A stretch of 64,000 nt of DNA from Microvirga terrae (GTDB lineage Bacteria > Pseudomonadota > Alphaproteobacteria > Rhizobiales > Beijerinckiaceae): assembly GCF_013307435.2 (NCBI RefSeq), contig NZ_CP102845.1:2675001-2739000 (forward strand). Reading direction: 5' to 3'. This document shows positions 28,609 to 38,798 of the stretch, piece by piece (position 1 is the stretch's first letter; each line of letters opens with the position of its first letter). A model generated the notes under the pieces. The model had not been told where the DNA came from. It worked only from the letters and a program-made list of their open reading frames with translations, and searched no databases. Position numbers and translations under genes: made by a program.

Positions 28609-31002
28609 ATGATGTCGACGACCAAGCCTCGCCGGAAGAAGCCGGCCACTACCGCCATTGTCGCGATCAGCGCGCTGATGGCAGGGATTACTGCCGCGGA
28701 GAGCGCCTTCGCCCAGCAGGTGGCCCCGGGGAACCGCCGCGCTTCCGCTGCACAGGGTCCTATTGTCAACCGCGTCGTGGTCGAAGGAAATAAGAAGGTC
28801 GAGAAGGCCCTTCTTGAGGAACAGCTTCAGGCCCGCGCCCGCGCTCCCTACAATCAGGCTGCCGTGGACGCCGACGTTCAGCGGATCCTCGAGGTTTATC
28901 GCCGTTCCGGACGTGGTCTCGCCCAGGTGACCCCTCGTCTGGTGGACCTGCCCAACGGGACCGTCGACGTGGTCTACACCATCAACGAGGGTGACAAGAC
29001 CGGCGTGAAGGAGATCCGCTTCGTTGGGAACGGCCAGGTGTCGTCCAGCCGCCTGCGCGGCCTCATGCAGACGACGGAGACGAACCTCCTCAGCTTCCTG
29101 AAGAGCTCGGACGTCTACGATCCCGATCGGCTCTCCACAGATCTGGACCTCATCCGCCGGTACTATCTCAAGAACGGCTATGCCGACTATCGCCTCGTCT
29201 CGAGCGATGTGGCCTTCGACCCCAACGGGGGCGGCTACGTCATCACGATTACGGTGGACGAGGGCGAGCAGTACCGATTTGGCAGCGTGAACGTGGATCC
29301 CCGCATCGCCGGTGTGGATCCGGGTGCTGTACGCCGGGACATCTCGACCTCTGAAGGCTCGGTCTACAACGCCGAAGCGGTCGAACGGTCGGTTCAGGCG
29401 CTGACTAGCAACGTTGGCCGTCAGGGCAATCCCTTCGCCCAGGTGCGTCCGGTCGGTACGCGTGATCCCTCCACCCGCACGGTCAATCTGACCTATGTGG
29501 TCGAGGAAGGTCCGCGGATCTACATCGAGCGCATCAACGTGCGCGGCAACAGCCGCACCCGCGACTACGTCATTCGTCGCGAGTTCGAGCTGGGCGAGGG
29601 CGATGCCTACAACCAGGTTCTGGTCGACCGGGCCGAGCGCCGGCTGAACAATCTCGGCTACTTCAAGCGCGTTCGCATCTCCAACGAGCCCGGCTCTTCG
29701 GCCGACCGTGTGGTCGTGAACGTGGATGTCGAGGATCAGTCCACCGGCTCGTTCGCGATCTCGGGCGGCTATTCGACAGCCGACGGATTCATCGGCGAAG
29801 TCTCGGTCACCGAGACCAACTTCCTGGGCCGCGGCCAGTTCGTCCGTCTCGCCGGGCAGCTTGGCCAGCGCGCTTATGGCGTCGACTTCTCGTTCACCGA
29901 GCCGTACTTCCTCGGCTACCGGATGTCGGCCGGTATCGACCTGTTCTCGAAGTTCAGTGATCAGACCCGGTACTCCCGTTACGAGAACCGCATGACCGGC
30001 GGTACGCTTCGTCTCGGGCTTCCGATGACGGAAGAGTTCACGATCACGGCGCGCTACTCGCTGTATCAACAGACCCTGGACATCCCGAACGACACCGATC
30101 AGCCTTATAACGACTGCTCGATCCCGATCCCAGGATATACTGTTACCAACGCCGATGGAACGCCGAACCGGCAGTTCTGCGAAGGCAACGGCGAAGCCTC
30201 TCTGGCGATCAAGGAATCGCAGGGTGACACGATTACCTCGCTGGTTGGTCTGACCTACAACTACAATACGCTCGACAACATTCGCGAGCCTCGGAACGGC
30301 TTCTATGCCGAACTGAAGACAGACGTTGCTGGTCTCGGAGGCGACTCGCATTACTTCCGCGTCACGGGCGACGCGCGCTACTATCGCGAGCTGTTCGAGG
30401 ATGTGGTGGGTATCGCCCGTATTCAGGGTGGCCACATCATGGGCTTCGGCGATAACGGCGCCGAATTCGCACAGGGCGGCGATCTGCGCATCATCGACCA
30501 CTTCTTCATGGGCCCGTCGCTGGTCCGCGGCTTCGCGCCCAACGGCATCGGCCCGCGGGACATTTCGAGCCTCGACAGCCGGGCCAACGCCATCGGCGGC
30601 ACCACTTACTTCGGCGGCACGCTCGAAGTGCAGTTCCCGATCTGGGGCCTGCCCCGCGAACTGGGCCTCAAGGGTGCGGTCTTCGCCGATGCTGGTACCC
30701 TCTACGGCTACGATGGTCCGACCACCTTCGACGTGAACGGCAACAACTTCATCGACGGCTACTCCGGAACCTGCACGCGCAACGCTAGTGCGACCACGAC
30801 GCAGGAATGCATCGAGGTTCTCGACAGCAAGAAGATCCGCTCCGCCGTTGGTGCGTCGATCCTGTGGTCCTCGCCGCTGGGCCCGATCCGCTTCGATTAC
30901 GCGTTCGCGCTCTCGAAGGAAGAGGGTGTGATCAGGGATGGCGTGCGCGTCGGTGCAGACCGTACCCAGGCCTTCCGCTTCACGGGCGGCACGCGCTTCT
31001 AA
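28609..31002 (+). CDS. bamA: outer membrane protein assembly factor BamA
   Basis: BamA is the central outer-membrane subunit that folds beta-barrel proteins. The 797-residue precursor has a basic N-terminus and a signal peptide likely cut after SAFA (about residue 34). It then has five POTRA domains (for example [48 protein letters not shown]) and a 16-strand barrel that ends in an aromatic residue (GGTRF), the usual barrel signal. ATG at 28609 or 28612 starts the protein. The position between rseP and lpxD is conserved, but no skp/ompH gene lies between bamA and lpxD here. Confidence 0.96.
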   Translation: MMSTTKPRRKKPATTAIVAISALMAGITAAESAFAQQVAPGNRRASAAQGPIVNRVVVEGNKKVEKALLEEQLQARARAPYNQAAVDADVQRILEVYRRSGRGLAQVTPRLVDLPNGTVDVVYTINEGDKTGVKEIRFVGNGQVSSSRLRGLMQTTETNLLSFLKSSDVYDPDRLSTDLDLIRRYYLKNGYADYRLVSSDVAFDPNGGGYVITITVDEGEQYRFGSVNVDPRIAGVDPGAVRRDISTSEGSVYNAEAVERSVQALTSNVGRQGNPFAQVRPVGTRDPSTRTVNLTYVVEEGPRIYIERINVRGNSRTRDYVIRREFELGEGDAYNQVLVDRAERRLNNLGYFKRVRISNEPGSSADRVVVNVDVEDQSTGSFAISGGYSTADGFIGEVSVTETNFLGRGQFVRLAGQLGQRAYGVDFSFTEPYFLGYRMSAGIDLFSKFSDQTRYSRYENRMTGGTLRLGLPMTEEFTITARYSLYQQTLDIPNDTDQPYNDCSIPIPGYTVTNADGTPNRQFCEGNGEASLAIKESQGDTITSLVGLTYNYNTLDNIREPRNGFYAELKTDVAGLGGDSHYFRVTGDARYYRELFEDVVGIARIQGGHIMGFGDNGAEFAQGGDLRIIDHFFMGPSLVRGFAPNGIGPRDISSLDSRANAIGGTTYFGGTLEVQFPIWGLPRELGLKGAVFADAGTLYGYDGPTTFDVNGNNFIDGYSGTCTRNASATTTQECIEVLDSKKIRSAVGASILWSSPLGPIRFDYAFALSKEEGVIRDGVRVGADRTQAFRFTGGTRF

Positions 31003-31007
31003 TCGGG

Positions 31008-31029
31008 GAGGGCGCCCGCGGGCGCCCTC
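31008..31029 (+). terminator. bamA–lpxD hairpin without T-run
   Basis: A 9-bp perfect stem, GAGGGCGCC/GGCGCCCTC, flanks CGCG and stands between the bamA stop and the lpxD start. No T-tract follows, so it may lower but not abolish read-through into lpxD, or stabilise the bamA mRNA end. Confidence 0.5.
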
Positions 31030-31040
31030 GCTTATGGTAC

Positions 31041-32105
31041 ATGACAGAATCCAATTTCTTCCCGCAAAGCCAGACGTTGACCCTGCGTCAGGTGGCGGAA
31101 ATGGCGAACGCAACGCTCCCCGACGGTACCGACGGGGAGTTTTTGCTTAAGGGCGTCGCCCCTCTCGAGAGCGCTGAGCCCGGCGATCTCGCCTATATGG
31201 ACAATCCTGCCTATGTCGGAGCCCTGGCGACCACGCGGGCCCGTGCATGCCTCGTGACACCACGCTATGCCGCGAAGGTCCCGTCCGGCACGATCGGCAT
31301 CGTGACTCCCCAGGCCTACCGGGTTTTCGCGCAGGTTCTCGGGATCCTGTTCCCCTCCGCCATGCGGCCGGAATCCGCCTTTGCGTCCACCGGGATCTCA
31401 CCCGGCTCCTTCGTTCATCCATCCGCACGACTGGAGCATGGAGTCAGGGTTGATCCCGGCGCCGTCATCGGGCCTCACGCCGAAATCGGGTCTGGCACTC
31501 TCGTCGGCGCCCATTCCGTCGTCGGTCCGCAGGTGAAGATCGGGCGCGACTGCTCGATCGCGGCCAACGTGACGGTGTCCCATGCCTTCATCGGCAACCG
31601 CGTCATCCTTCATCCGGGCGTCCGGATCGGGCAGGACGGGTTCGGCTTTGCCATGGGACCTCAGGGCCACCTCAAGGTTCCGCAGGTCGGCCGCGTCATC
31701 ATTCAGGACGACGTGGAGATCGGCGCGAACACCACCGTCGACAGGGGCGCCAGCCGCGACACCGTGATCGGCGAGGGCACGAAGATCGATAACCTGGTCC
31801 AGATTGCACACAACGTGGTGATCGGCCGCCATTGCGTGATCGTCGCGCAGGTCGGCATCGCCGGGTCCACGACCATCGAGGATTACGTGGCTCTCGGCGG
31901 GCAGGTCGCCGTCAAGGGGCACGTCCGGATCGGCATGGGAGCCCAGATTGCAGCGACCAGCGGGGTCAACGGCGATGTCCCCCCTGGCGCTCGCTGGGGC
32001 GGCATACCGGCCCGGCCGATGCGCGAGTGGTTCCGTGAGATCACAGCCCTGAAAAAGCTTGCATCCCAGGGCGATTCCGCCAAAGACGACGACGCGTCTT
32101 CATAA
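31041..32105 (+). CDS. lpxD: UDP-3-O-(3-hydroxyacyl)glucosamine N-acyltransferase
   Basis: LpxD adds the N-linked hydroxyacyl chain in lipid A synthesis. The 354-residue protein has an N-terminal uridine-binding domain and a long left-handed beta-helix of hexapeptide repeats (for example [20 protein letters not shown]). The catalytic histidine is H257 in QIAHNVVIG, and the substrate loop [16 protein letters not shown] is present. The ATG at 31041 is the best start because the family N-terminus ([16 protein letters not shown]) begins there. It is followed by fabZ after 40 bases. Confidence 0.96.
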   Translation: MTESNFFPQSQTLTLRQVAEMANATLPDGTDGEFLLKGVAPLESAEPGDLAYMDNPAYVGALATTRARACLVTPRYAAKVPSGTIGIVTPQAYRVFAQVLGILFPSAMRPESAFASTGISPGSFVHPSARLEHGVRVDPGAVIGPHAEIGSGTLVGAHSVVGPQVKIGRDCSIAANVTVSHAFIGNRVILHPGVRIGQDGFGFAMGPQGHLKVPQVGRVIIQDDVEIGANTTVDRGASRDTVIGEGTKIDNLVQIAHNVVIGRHCVIVAQVGIAGSTTIEDYVALGGQVAVKGHVRIGMGAQIAATSGVNGDVPPGARWGGIPARPMREWFREITALKKLASQGDSAKDDDASS

Positions 32106-32145
32106 CGTTCGTTGAAGACACTCACTACCGCCGGGAGTTCACGTC

Positions 32146-32610
32146 ATGTCCGAAGCGCCCACCACGCTTCAAACCGCCGATATCATGGAGATTCTGGAGC
32201 TCCTGCCGCACCGGTATCCATTCCTCCTGGTCGACAAGATCATCGAGATCGACGGCGACAGGTCGTGCATCGGCATCAAGAACGTCACCTTCAATGAGCC
32301 ACAATTCACGGGCCATTTTCCGTCTCGGCCGATTTTTCCCGGCGTTTTCCTGATCGAGGCCATGGCCCAGACGGCTGGTGCCATCTGCGTCAAGGCGAAG
32401 ATGGCCGAGCAGGCGAAGCCGAAGCAGGTATTTTTCATGACGATCGATAAGGTGAAGTTTCGCCGGCCCGTGGAGCCGGGTGACCGGGTCGAGTTCCACA
32501 TGCGCAAGCTGAACAACCGACGCAACATGTGGTGGTACAAGGGCGAGGCGAAGGTCGACGGCACTCTCGTGTGCGAGGCCGAGGTCAGTGCCATGCTGGT
32601 GCTCGAGTAA
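32146..32610 (+). CDS. fabZ: 3-hydroxyacyl-[acyl-carrier-protein] dehydratase FabZ
   Basis: FabZ dehydrates 3-hydroxyacyl-ACP in fatty-acid elongation and competes with LpxA/LpxD for hydroxyacyl-ACP. The 154-residue hot-dog-fold enzyme shows [14 protein letters not shown] and the active-site H57 and E71 in [20 protein letters not shown]. Its stop overlaps the lpxA start by one base (TAATG), so the two are translationally coupled, which helps balance lipid A and membrane phospholipid synthesis. Confidence 0.97.
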   Translation: MSEAPTTLQTADIMEILELLPHRYPFLLVDKIIEIDGDRSCIGIKNVTFNEPQFTGHFPSRPIFPGVFLIEAMAQTAGAICVKAKMAEQAKPKQVFFMTIDKVKFRRPVEPGDRVEFHMRKLNNRRNMWWYKGEAKVDGTLVCEAEVSAMLVLE

Positions 32611-33419
32611 TGGACGTCTCGATTCATCCGACAGCCGTCATTGAAGATGGAGCCAAGATCGGCCCTGGCGTAAGGATCGGTCCGCTCTGCACGGTCGGGC
32701 CAGAGGTCGAGCTGGGCGAAGGCTGTCACCTCATGAGCCATGTGGCTCTGGCCGGCCGGACGACGATCGGCCCGCGGACCCGGATCTTTCCATTCGCCTC
32801 CATCGGCCATATCCCTCAGGATCTGAAGTACAAGGGGGAGGCCTCGACCCTCGAAATCGGCGCCGATTGCATGATCCGCGAAGGCGTGACCATGAATCCC
32901 GGCACCGAGGGAGGCGGCCTGCGTACGGTGATCGGCGACCGCTGCGCCTTTCTGGCCAATTCTCATGTAGGCCACGACACCAAGGTTGGCAACGACTGCA
33001 TCCTGTCCAACAACGTGATGCTGGCCGGCCATGTCACGGTCGGTGATTTCGTGATCTTCGGCGGTGGTTCCGCGGTGATCCAGTTCGCCCGCGTGGGCTC
33101 TCATGCCTTCGTGGGAGGCATGTCGGGTCTCGAGAACGATCTCATTCCCTATGGCATGGCCATGGGCAACAGGGCGCATCTGGCAGGCCTCAACATCATC
33201 GGTCTGCGCCGCCGCGGCTTCACCCGCGAACAGATCCACGACATCCGCCGGGCCTATCGCCTCCTGTTCGCCGATGAGGGCACCCTGGCGGAGCGTGTCG
33301 AGGACGTGGCCGGAGAGTTCGACGATCATCCGTTCGTGCACGAGATCCTCGACTTCATCCGCGAGGGCAAGGATCGCGCGATCTGCACGCCGCGGGACCC
33401 CGTCAGTTCGTCCGGTTAG
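32610..33419 (+). CDS. lpxA: UDP-N-acetylglucosamine acyltransferase
   Basis: LpxA carries out the first acylation in lipid A synthesis. The 269-residue protein is a left-handed beta-helix trimer subunit with hexapeptide repeats ([18 protein letters not shown] at the start) and the catalytic H122 in SHVGHDTKVGND. A C-terminal helical domain includes FTREQIHDIRRAYRLLF. ATG at 32610 overlaps the fabZ stop. Immediately after its stop lies an inverted repeat that runs into the 5' end of lpxI. Confidence 0.97.
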   Translation: MDVSIHPTAVIEDGAKIGPGVRIGPLCTVGPEVELGEGCHLMSHVALAGRTTIGPRTRIFPFASIGHIPQDLKYKGEASTLEIGADCMIREGVTMNPGTEGGGLRTVIGDRCAFLANSHVGHDTKVGNDCILSNNVMLAGHVTVGDFVIFGGGSAVIQFARVGSHAFVGGMSGLENDLIPYGMAMGNRAHLAGLNIIGLRRRGFTREQIHDIRRAYRLLFADEGTLAERVEDVAGEFDDHPFVHEILDFIREGKDRAICTPRDPVSSSG

Positions 33420-33420
33420 T

Positions 33421-33465
33421 GCATCGTGCGGAAAAGTGATTCCGGCTCTCCGCACCGCATGATGC
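33421..33465. repeat. palindromic element at the lpxA–lpxI junction
   Basis: Arms GCATCGTGCGG (33421–33431) and CCGCATGATGC (33455–33465) pair over 11 positions with one G·T wobble, with a 23-base centre. Similar GCATCATGCGGAAAAGTGG-type palindromes are, from memory, widely dispersed in Hyphomicrobiales genomes. The proposed lpxI start codon lies in the right arm. Confidence 0.6.
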
Positions 33466-34397
33466 GTTCGCCGAACAAAGATGCATCGAATGGACCCCCG
33501 AAGCGCCAGTCCGCTTCAGGGTTCGATTCTCCCCTTCCTTCGGGCACAATCGCGATCCTCGCCGGGGGCGGGCAGCTTCCCATCCAAGTGGTGGATCATC
33601 TCCAGACGATGGGAAAGGATGTCCGTGTGTTGGCCTTCCGCGGCTTTGCGGAATCCGATTTGCGGCGGCGCGCTCATGCCACCGTCGACCTCCTCGATCT
33701 GAAGACGATCATGGATACCCTTGAGGGATGGCGACCCGAGGCCGTCTCTCTCGTGGGGGCGGTGCGGCGCCCCGGCTTCTCCGCGCTCCTCAGTGCCTAC
33801 TCGCTGCTGAGGAACATGAATGAGGTCAGGGAGGTCATCACGCGCGGCGACGACCAGGTCCTGCGTGGAGCCGTAATGCTGCTCGAAGAGCGCGGACACC
33901 GTGTGGTCGGCGCCCACGAGCTTGCGCCCGACCTCGTCGCCGCCCGGTCTCTCAGCGGAGCTCGGAGCCCCAGTGCCGACGACCGCGAGGCCATTGGCCT
34001 CGGCCTCGACCTCCTCAAATCCCTCTCGGCCTTCGATATCGGCCAGGGCGCGGTCATCGCCCGCAGGCATGTTCTGGCGATCGAAGGACCCGAAGGCACG
34101 GATCGGATGATCCGCCGGGTGCTGAAGATGCGCCAGTCCTGGTTCGGCCTTCGGCGCCGGGAGGAGGGAGGGGTCCTGATCAAGGCCGCCAAACGAGGCC
34201 AGGATCTCAGGGTCGACATGCCCACCATCGGACCGCGCACGGTCGTTGAGGCAGCAAAGGCCGGGCTTTCCGGTATCGCCATAGGGGCGGGTTCCACTTT
34301 CGTGCTGGAGCACGAGAGGACTCTCGCGACCGCCGACAGGCTCGGTCTTTTTCTGATCGCCGTCGACCTGCCCTGGATGGAGGATTCCCGTGGCTGA
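33459..34397 (+). CDS. lpxI: UDP-2,3-diacylglucosamine diphosphatase LpxI (start uncertain)
   Basis: LpxI hydrolyses UDP-2,3-diacylglucosamine to lipid X and replaces LpxH in alphaproteobacteria. The core begins with IAILAGGGQLPIQVVDHL, the usual family N-terminus, and includes a C-terminal GPRTVVEAAKAGLSGIAIGAG. Family members normally start a few residues before the AGGG motif. Here about 27 extra polar residues precede it from the ATG pair at 33459/33462, or 38 from GTG at 33426. This extension is encoded by and next to a palindromic repeat, and no ribosome-binding site is obvious. The 3' end overlaps lpxB by 8 bases. Confidence 0.88.
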   Translation: MMRSPNKDASNGPPKRQSASGFDSPLPSGTIAILAGGGQLPIQVVDHLQTMGKDVRVLAFRGFAESDLRRRAHATVDLLDLKTIMDTLEGWRPEAVSLVGAVRRPGFSALLSAYSLLRNMNEVREVITRGDDQVLRGAVMLLEERGHRVVGAHELAPDLVAARSLSGARSPSADDREAIGLGLDLLKSLSAFDIGQGAVIARRHVLAIEGPEGTDRMIRRVLKMRQSWFGLRRREEGGVLIKAAKRGQDLRVDMPTIGPRTVVEAAKAGLSGIAIGAGSTFVLEHERTLATADRLGLFLIAVDLPWMEDSRG

Positions 34398-35568
34398 TAC
34401 GAAGCCGCTGACCATCTGGATCGTCTCCGGTGAGGAATCGGGCGATCAGCTCGGGGCGAAACTGATGCGCTCCCTCAAGGCCAGGCTGGGAAGCGACGGC
34501 CTGCTTTTCGGCGGCGTCGGCGGCCACGCCATGGAAAGAGAAGGGCTGAGGAGCCTGTTTCCGCTCGAAGAGATTGCCGTGATGGGGTTCTCCGCCGTCA
34601 TTGCACGACTTCCTTCGATCCTGAAGCGGATCCGGCTCACGGCCGATGCCATCGTGGCTGCAAAGCCCGATATGCTCGTCATCATCGACAGTCCGGACTT
34701 CACCCATCGGGTCGCCAAAGTGGTGAGACGCCGTGCGCCTCACATTCCCATCATCGATTATGTCAGCCCCTCCGTCTGGGCCTGGCGCCCGGGCCGCGCA
34801 CCGAAGATGCGGGCCTACGTGGATCATCTGCTGGCCCTGCTGCCTTTCGAGCCGGCCGCTCACAAGCGCCTGGGCGGTCCGCCGACCACCTATGTCGGCC
34901 ATCCGCTGATCGAGCGTCTTGCAGACATCAGGCCGGCGCCCGGCGAGCGCGGCGGCGCTGACGACGAACCCCTCAAGCTGCTCGTCCTGCCGGGGAGCCG
35001 GCGCTCGGAGGTCAGCCGCCTCATGGAGCCCTTCGGTGAGGCATTGACCCTCCTCAGAGATCGCTCGCCGCGTCCCTTCGAGGTAACGATCCCGGCCGTC
35101 GCCCATGTCGCCCAGGACGTCAAAGCCCGGGCAGAATCCTGGAGCGTGCGACCGCGGATCGTCGAGGGGGAGAGGGCGAAATGGACGGCTTTCCGGGAGG
35201 CAGATGCGGCGCTCGCGGCCTCCGGCACCGTGACCCTCGAACTTGGCCTCTCGGGCGTCCCCATGGTGGTGGCCTATCGCGTCTCCAAGATCGAAGAGGT
35301 GCTGAAATATCTCATCAAGGCTCCCTCGATTGTGCTGACCAACCTCGTTCTCGGTGAGAACGTCATCCCGGAGCTCATCCAATGGGACTGCACGCCCGAG
35401 AAGCTGGCCGATGCGCTTCTTCCTCTTCTTCGTGACTCTCCCGAGCGCCAGCGGCAGCTTGCTGCGTTCGGCAAGCTCGATGAGCTGATGCGGATCGGCG
35501 ACGAAGTGCCGAGCGAGCGCGCGGCGCGGATAGTGGAAGAGGTGCTGGCATCACACAAGCATGTCTGA
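34390..35568 (+). CDS. lpxB: lipid-A-disaccharide synthase
   Basis: LpxB condenses lipid X with UDP-diacylglucosamine to the lipid A disaccharide at the inner membrane. The 392-residue GT19 glycosyltransferase shows IWIVSGEESGDQLGAKLM at the start, DYVSPSVWAWRPGRAPKM in the middle and LPGSRRSEV before the UDP-binding domain, with EAALAASGTVTLEL-like residues further on. The start is GTG at 34390 inside the end of lpxI. It is the last gene of the plus-strand envelope cluster. Confidence 0.96.
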   Translation: MADTKPLTIWIVSGEESGDQLGAKLMRSLKARLGSDGLLFGGVGGHAMEREGLRSLFPLEEIAVMGFSAVIARLPSILKRIRLTADAIVAAKPDMLVIIDSPDFTHRVAKVVRRRAPHIPIIDYVSPSVWAWRPGRAPKMRAYVDHLLALLPFEPAAHKRLGGPPTTYVGHPLIERLADIRPAPGERGGADDEPLKLLVLPGSRRSEVSRLMEPFGEALTLLRDRSPRPFEVTIPAVAHVAQDVKARAESWSVRPRIVEGERAKWTAFREADAALAASGTVTLELGLSGVPMVVAYRVSKIEEVLKYLIKAPSIVLTNLVLGENVIPELIQWDCTPEKLADALLPLLRDSPERQRQLAAFGKLDELMRIGDEVPSERAARIVEEVLASHKHV

Positions 35569-35708
35569 AAGGCTTCAGGGATGAACGGTCCTCCGGTCCG
35601 CCTCGCGGTCTGGGGTCGGTGATCCGGATCCGGAGAATGCGACGCGTTAAGCGGTCGGGCATGCGCCAGCCCGCATGAGCCTCCAATCGACAAACCTGAG
35701 AGACAACA

Positions 35709-35732
35709 AAAAGGGGCCTTTCGGCCCCTTTT
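35709..35732. terminator. bidirectional terminator between lpxB and gltA
   Basis: The stem AAAAGGGGCC/GGCCCCTTTT with a TTTC loop has A- and T-runs on its two sides. It lies between the convergent lpxB (plus) and gltA (minus) genes and can serve both. Confidence 0.9.
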
Positions 35733-35755
35733 CATGATCAGGATGTGTGCTTGTC

Positions 35756-37048
35756 TCAGCCGCGCTGGGCGACCGTCACGTAGTCGCGCTCCGTCTCGCC
35801 TGTATAGAGCTGGCGCGGACGGCCGATGCGCTGGGACGGATCCTCGATCATCTCGCTCCACTGCGCGATCCAGCCGACAGTACGGGCAAGTGCGAACAGC
35901 ACCGTGAACATGGAGGTGGGGAAGCCCATCGCCTTCAGGGTGATGCCCGAATAGAAATCGATATTCGGATAGAGCTTCTTCTCGATGAAGTACTCGTCCT
36001 TCAGCGCGATCTGCTCGAGTTCGACAGCGACGTCGAGGAGCGGATCGTCCTTGATGCCGAGCTCGTTGAGCACCTCGTGGGTGGTCTTCTGCATGATGCG
36101 GGCGCGTGGGTCGTAGTTCTTGTAGACCCGGTGGCCGAAGCCCATCAGGCGGAACGGATCGTTCTTGTCCTTCGCCTTGGCGATGTATTCCGGAATGCGG
36201 TCAGGCGTGCCGATCTCCTCCAGCATCTTCAAGGCCGCTTCATTGGCGCCGCCGTGAGCCGGTCCCCACAGGCAGGCGATGCCGGCCGCGATGCAGGCGA
36301 ACGGATTGGCGCCCGACGAACCGGCGAGGCGCACGGTCGAGGTCGAGGCGTTCTGCTCGTGATCGGCGTGCAGGATGAAGATCCGATCGAGCGCGCGCGA
36401 GAGCACCGGATTGACTTTGTACTCCTCGGCAGGCACCGCGAAGCACATGCGCAGGAAGTTGGAGGTGTAGTCCAGCTCGTTCTGCGGATACACGAAGGGC
36501 TGGCCGATGGAGTACTTGTACGCCATGGCGGCGAGCGTCGGCATCTTGGCGATCATGCGCATGGACGCGATCATGCGCTGGTGCGGATCCGAGATGTCGG
36601 TGGAATCGTGGTAGAAGGCCGACAGGGCGCCCACAGAGGCGACCATGATGGCCATCGGGTGCGCGTCGCGGCGGAAGCCGGTGAAGAACCGGTTCATCTG
36701 GTCATGCACCATGGTGTGGCGCGTGACGCGATAGTCGAAATCGGCCTTTTGAGCAGCGGTCGGAAGCTCTCCGTAAAGGAGCAGGTAGCAGGTCTCGAGG
36801 AAATCGCCGTGCTCGGCGAGCTGATCGATCGGATAGCCGCGATAGAGCAGGATGCCCTTGTCGCCGTCGATGTAGGTAATCTTCGACTCGGTCGCGGCCG
36901 TCGAGGTGAACCCGGGATCGTAGGTGAACATCCCGGTCTGACCGTAGAGTTTCGAAATGTCGATGACGCTCGGGCCGATGGTGCCTTCTTTGACCGGCAG
37001 TTCCACGGACTTGTTGTCGACGGTGACGGTGCTGGTGTTGGAACTCAT
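35756..37048 (-). CDS. gltA: citrate synthase
   Basis: GltA condenses oxaloacetate and acetyl-CoA at the entry of the TCA cycle. The 430-residue protein is the large, hexameric, NADH-sensitive-type bacterial enzyme. Catalytic residues are seen in [22 protein letters not shown] and [14 protein letters not shown]. The start ([11 protein letters not shown]) is at 37048; the frame is open further upstream, but that part is not conserved. It lies 174 bases downstream of gltX on the same strand. Confidence 0.97.
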   Translation of the reverse strand: MSSNTSTVTVDNKSVELPVKEGTIGPSVIDISKLYGQTGMFTYDPGFTSTAATESKITYIDGDKGILLYRGYPIDQLAEHGDFLETCYLLLYGELPTAAQKADFDYRVTRHTMVHDQMNRFFTGFRRDAHPMAIMVASVGALSAFYHDSTDISDPHQRMIASMRMIAKMPTLAAMAYKYSIGQPFVYPQNELDYTSNFLRMCFAVPAEEYKVNPVLSRALDRIFILHADHEQNASTSTVRLAGSSGANPFACIAAGIACLWGPAHGGANEAALKMLEEIGTPDRIPEYIAKAKDKNDPFRLMGFGHRVYKNYDPRARIMQKTTHEVLNELGIKDDPLLDVAVELEQIALKDEYFIEKKLYPNIDFYSGITLKAMGFPTSMFTVLFALARTVGWIAQWSEMIEDPSQRIGRPRQLYTGETERDYVTVAQRG

Positions 37049-37222
37049 GCGTCGTGGCCCTTTCAAAAAGGAGGCCGGGCAGAACCTAGAGCAACCGGTG
37101 GATCGGAGAAGACCTCCGTGGCTGCCCAACCGCGGTTTGCCGGTCGGTCGGTAGGATAATGGCGCCTTCGGTAGCTTATCCGTTGGAACGGAGCAAGCAC
37201 GTCTAAAGGCGGGATGCCCTTG

Positions 37223-38653
37223 CTATGCAGCAGGCGCATCCTTGGTTTGGTCTCGAAGACGCAACAGAGTTTCGTCCTTTCCGAGCACCGCCATTACGTC
37301 GAAGAGACCAGGCGATGTGGCCCGTCCGGTGAGGGCCGCCCTGAGCGGTTGAGCCACTTGTCCGAGCTTGGCTCCGATGGCCTCCGCGTGCTCGCGTACG
37401 ACGGCTTCCACGCTTTGAGCCGACCAGTCGGTGACGTGGTCGAGCTTGTCAGCGATCCCAGCGAGACGCGTCGTGCCGTCTGTGAGCAGGCTCGCCGCTT
37501 TCTCGTCGAGATGCAGCGGACGCTGCGCATAGAGGTAATACGCGCTGTCGAGCAGCTCCACGAGGGTCTTGGCGCGCTCCTTCAGGCCGGGCATGGCGGC
37601 GACAAGCTTCTCGCGCAAAGCCGGCTTGAAGGTGCGTCCAAGATGGTGCTCGTCCTTGTCCAGCTCCGGCAGAAGATCCTCGAGGGCTTGCACCAGCCGC
37701 TCGTCGTCCGCCTGGCGCATATAATGTCCGTTGAGGTTCTCCAGCTTGGCGAAATCGAAGCGCGCCGGCGACCGGCCGATGCTGCCGAGATCGAAAGCGT
37801 CGATCATCTCCTGAGTGGAGAAGATCTCCTGATCCCCGTGGCTCCAGCCGAGGCGCACAAGATAGTTGCGCAGGGCCTCCGGAAGATAGCCCAGGCTGCG
37901 GTAAGCCTCGACGCCGAGGGCACCGTGCCGCTTCGACAGCTTGGCTCCGTCCGGGCCATGGATGAGCGGAATATGCGCCATCTTCGGCACGTCCCAGCCA
38001 AGCGCCTGGTAGATCTGCGTCTGCCGTGCCGCATTGGTCAGGTGGTCGTCGCCGCGGATCACGTGCGTCACGTTCATGTCGTGATCGTCCACCACGACGG
38101 CCAGCATATAGGTGGGCGTGCCGTCCGAGCGCAGGAGAACGAGATCGTCGAGATCCTTGTTCTGCCAGACCACGCGGCCCTGCACCTCGTCCTCGACCAC
38201 CGTCTCGCCCTCGGTCGGCGCCTTGAGGCGAATGACCGGCTTGACCCCCGCCGGCGCCTCTGACGGGTCCCGATCGCGCCAGCGTCCGTCGTAGCGGAGG
38301 GGCCGGCCCTCCTTGCGGGCGGTTTCGCGCATCTCCTCCAGCTCCTGCTGGCTCGCATAGCAGTGATAGGCGCGGCCCTGCGCCAGCAGGGTCTCGGCGA
38401 CCTCCCGATGGCGGGCGGCCCGGGAGAACTGGTAGACCACGTCACCATCCCAGTCGAGGCCAAGCCATTTGAGACCCTCGAGGATCGCCGCGATCGCGGC
38501 ATCCGTGGAGCGTTCCCGATCCGTATCCTCGATGCGCAGCAACATCTTGCCCCCGTGGCGCTTGGCGTAGAGCCAGTTGAACAGGGCCGTGCGTCCCCCT
38601 CCGATATGCAGGAAGCCGGTGGGAGAGGGGGCGAAGCGGGTGACGACGGTCAT
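37223..38653 (-). CDS. gltX: glutamyl-tRNA synthetase
   Basis: GltX charges tRNA-Glu. The 476-residue class I synthetase starts [20 protein letters not shown] with the HIGH-type motif at the N-terminus and has KLSKRHG as its KMSKS loop. Its length is standard. Alphaproteobacteria often carry a second GltX that acts on tRNA-Gln; I cannot tell from this copy alone which tRNA is preferred. The start at 38653 is supported by the conserved N-terminus; the open frame upstream is not. Confidence 0.96.
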   Translation of the reverse strand: MTVVTRFAPSPTGFLHIGGGRTALFNWLYAKRHGGKMLLRIEDTDRERSTDAAIAAILEGLKWLGLDWDGDVVYQFSRAARHREVAETLLAQGRAYHCYASQQELEEMRETARKEGRPLRYDGRWRDRDPSEAPAGVKPVIRLKAPTEGETVVEDEVQGRVVWQNKDLDDLVLLRSDGTPTYMLAVVVDDHDMNVTHVIRGDDHLTNAARQTQIYQALGWDVPKMAHIPLIHGPDGAKLSKRHGALGVEAYRSLGYLPEALRNYLVRLGWSHGDQEIFSTQEMIDAFDLGSIGRSPARFDFAKLENLNGHYMRQADDERLVQALEDLLPELDKDEHHLGRTFKPALREKLVAAMPGLKERAKTLVELLDSAYYLYAQRPLHLDEKAASLLTDGTTRLAGIADKLDHVTDWSAQSVEAVVREHAEAIGAKLGQVAQPLRAALTGRATSPGLFDVMAVLGKDETLLRLRDQTKDAPAA

Positions 38654-38798
38654 CGCGGGAAACCTTGACTGGAAAAACTCAATGGGCCGAGCGGCTTGTA
38701 TCGTCCGCAGCGTCATCCGACTCAATCCACAGGGCGGTTTGGGCCGGAGCGTGCGGTCGTCTAGCATGCAACCGGAGCTGCGTTAAGCCGAAGCCACG

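Noticed and set aside
28375..31113. 912-codon open frame on the minus strand opposite bamA
   Set aside because: It is a mirror frame of a clear BamA gene in high-GC DNA, with Arg/Val/Asp/Gly-rich composition and no recognisable domain.
35747..37159. 470-codon plus-strand frame opposite gltA
   Set aside because: It is the complement of citrate synthase, which has all catalytic residues.
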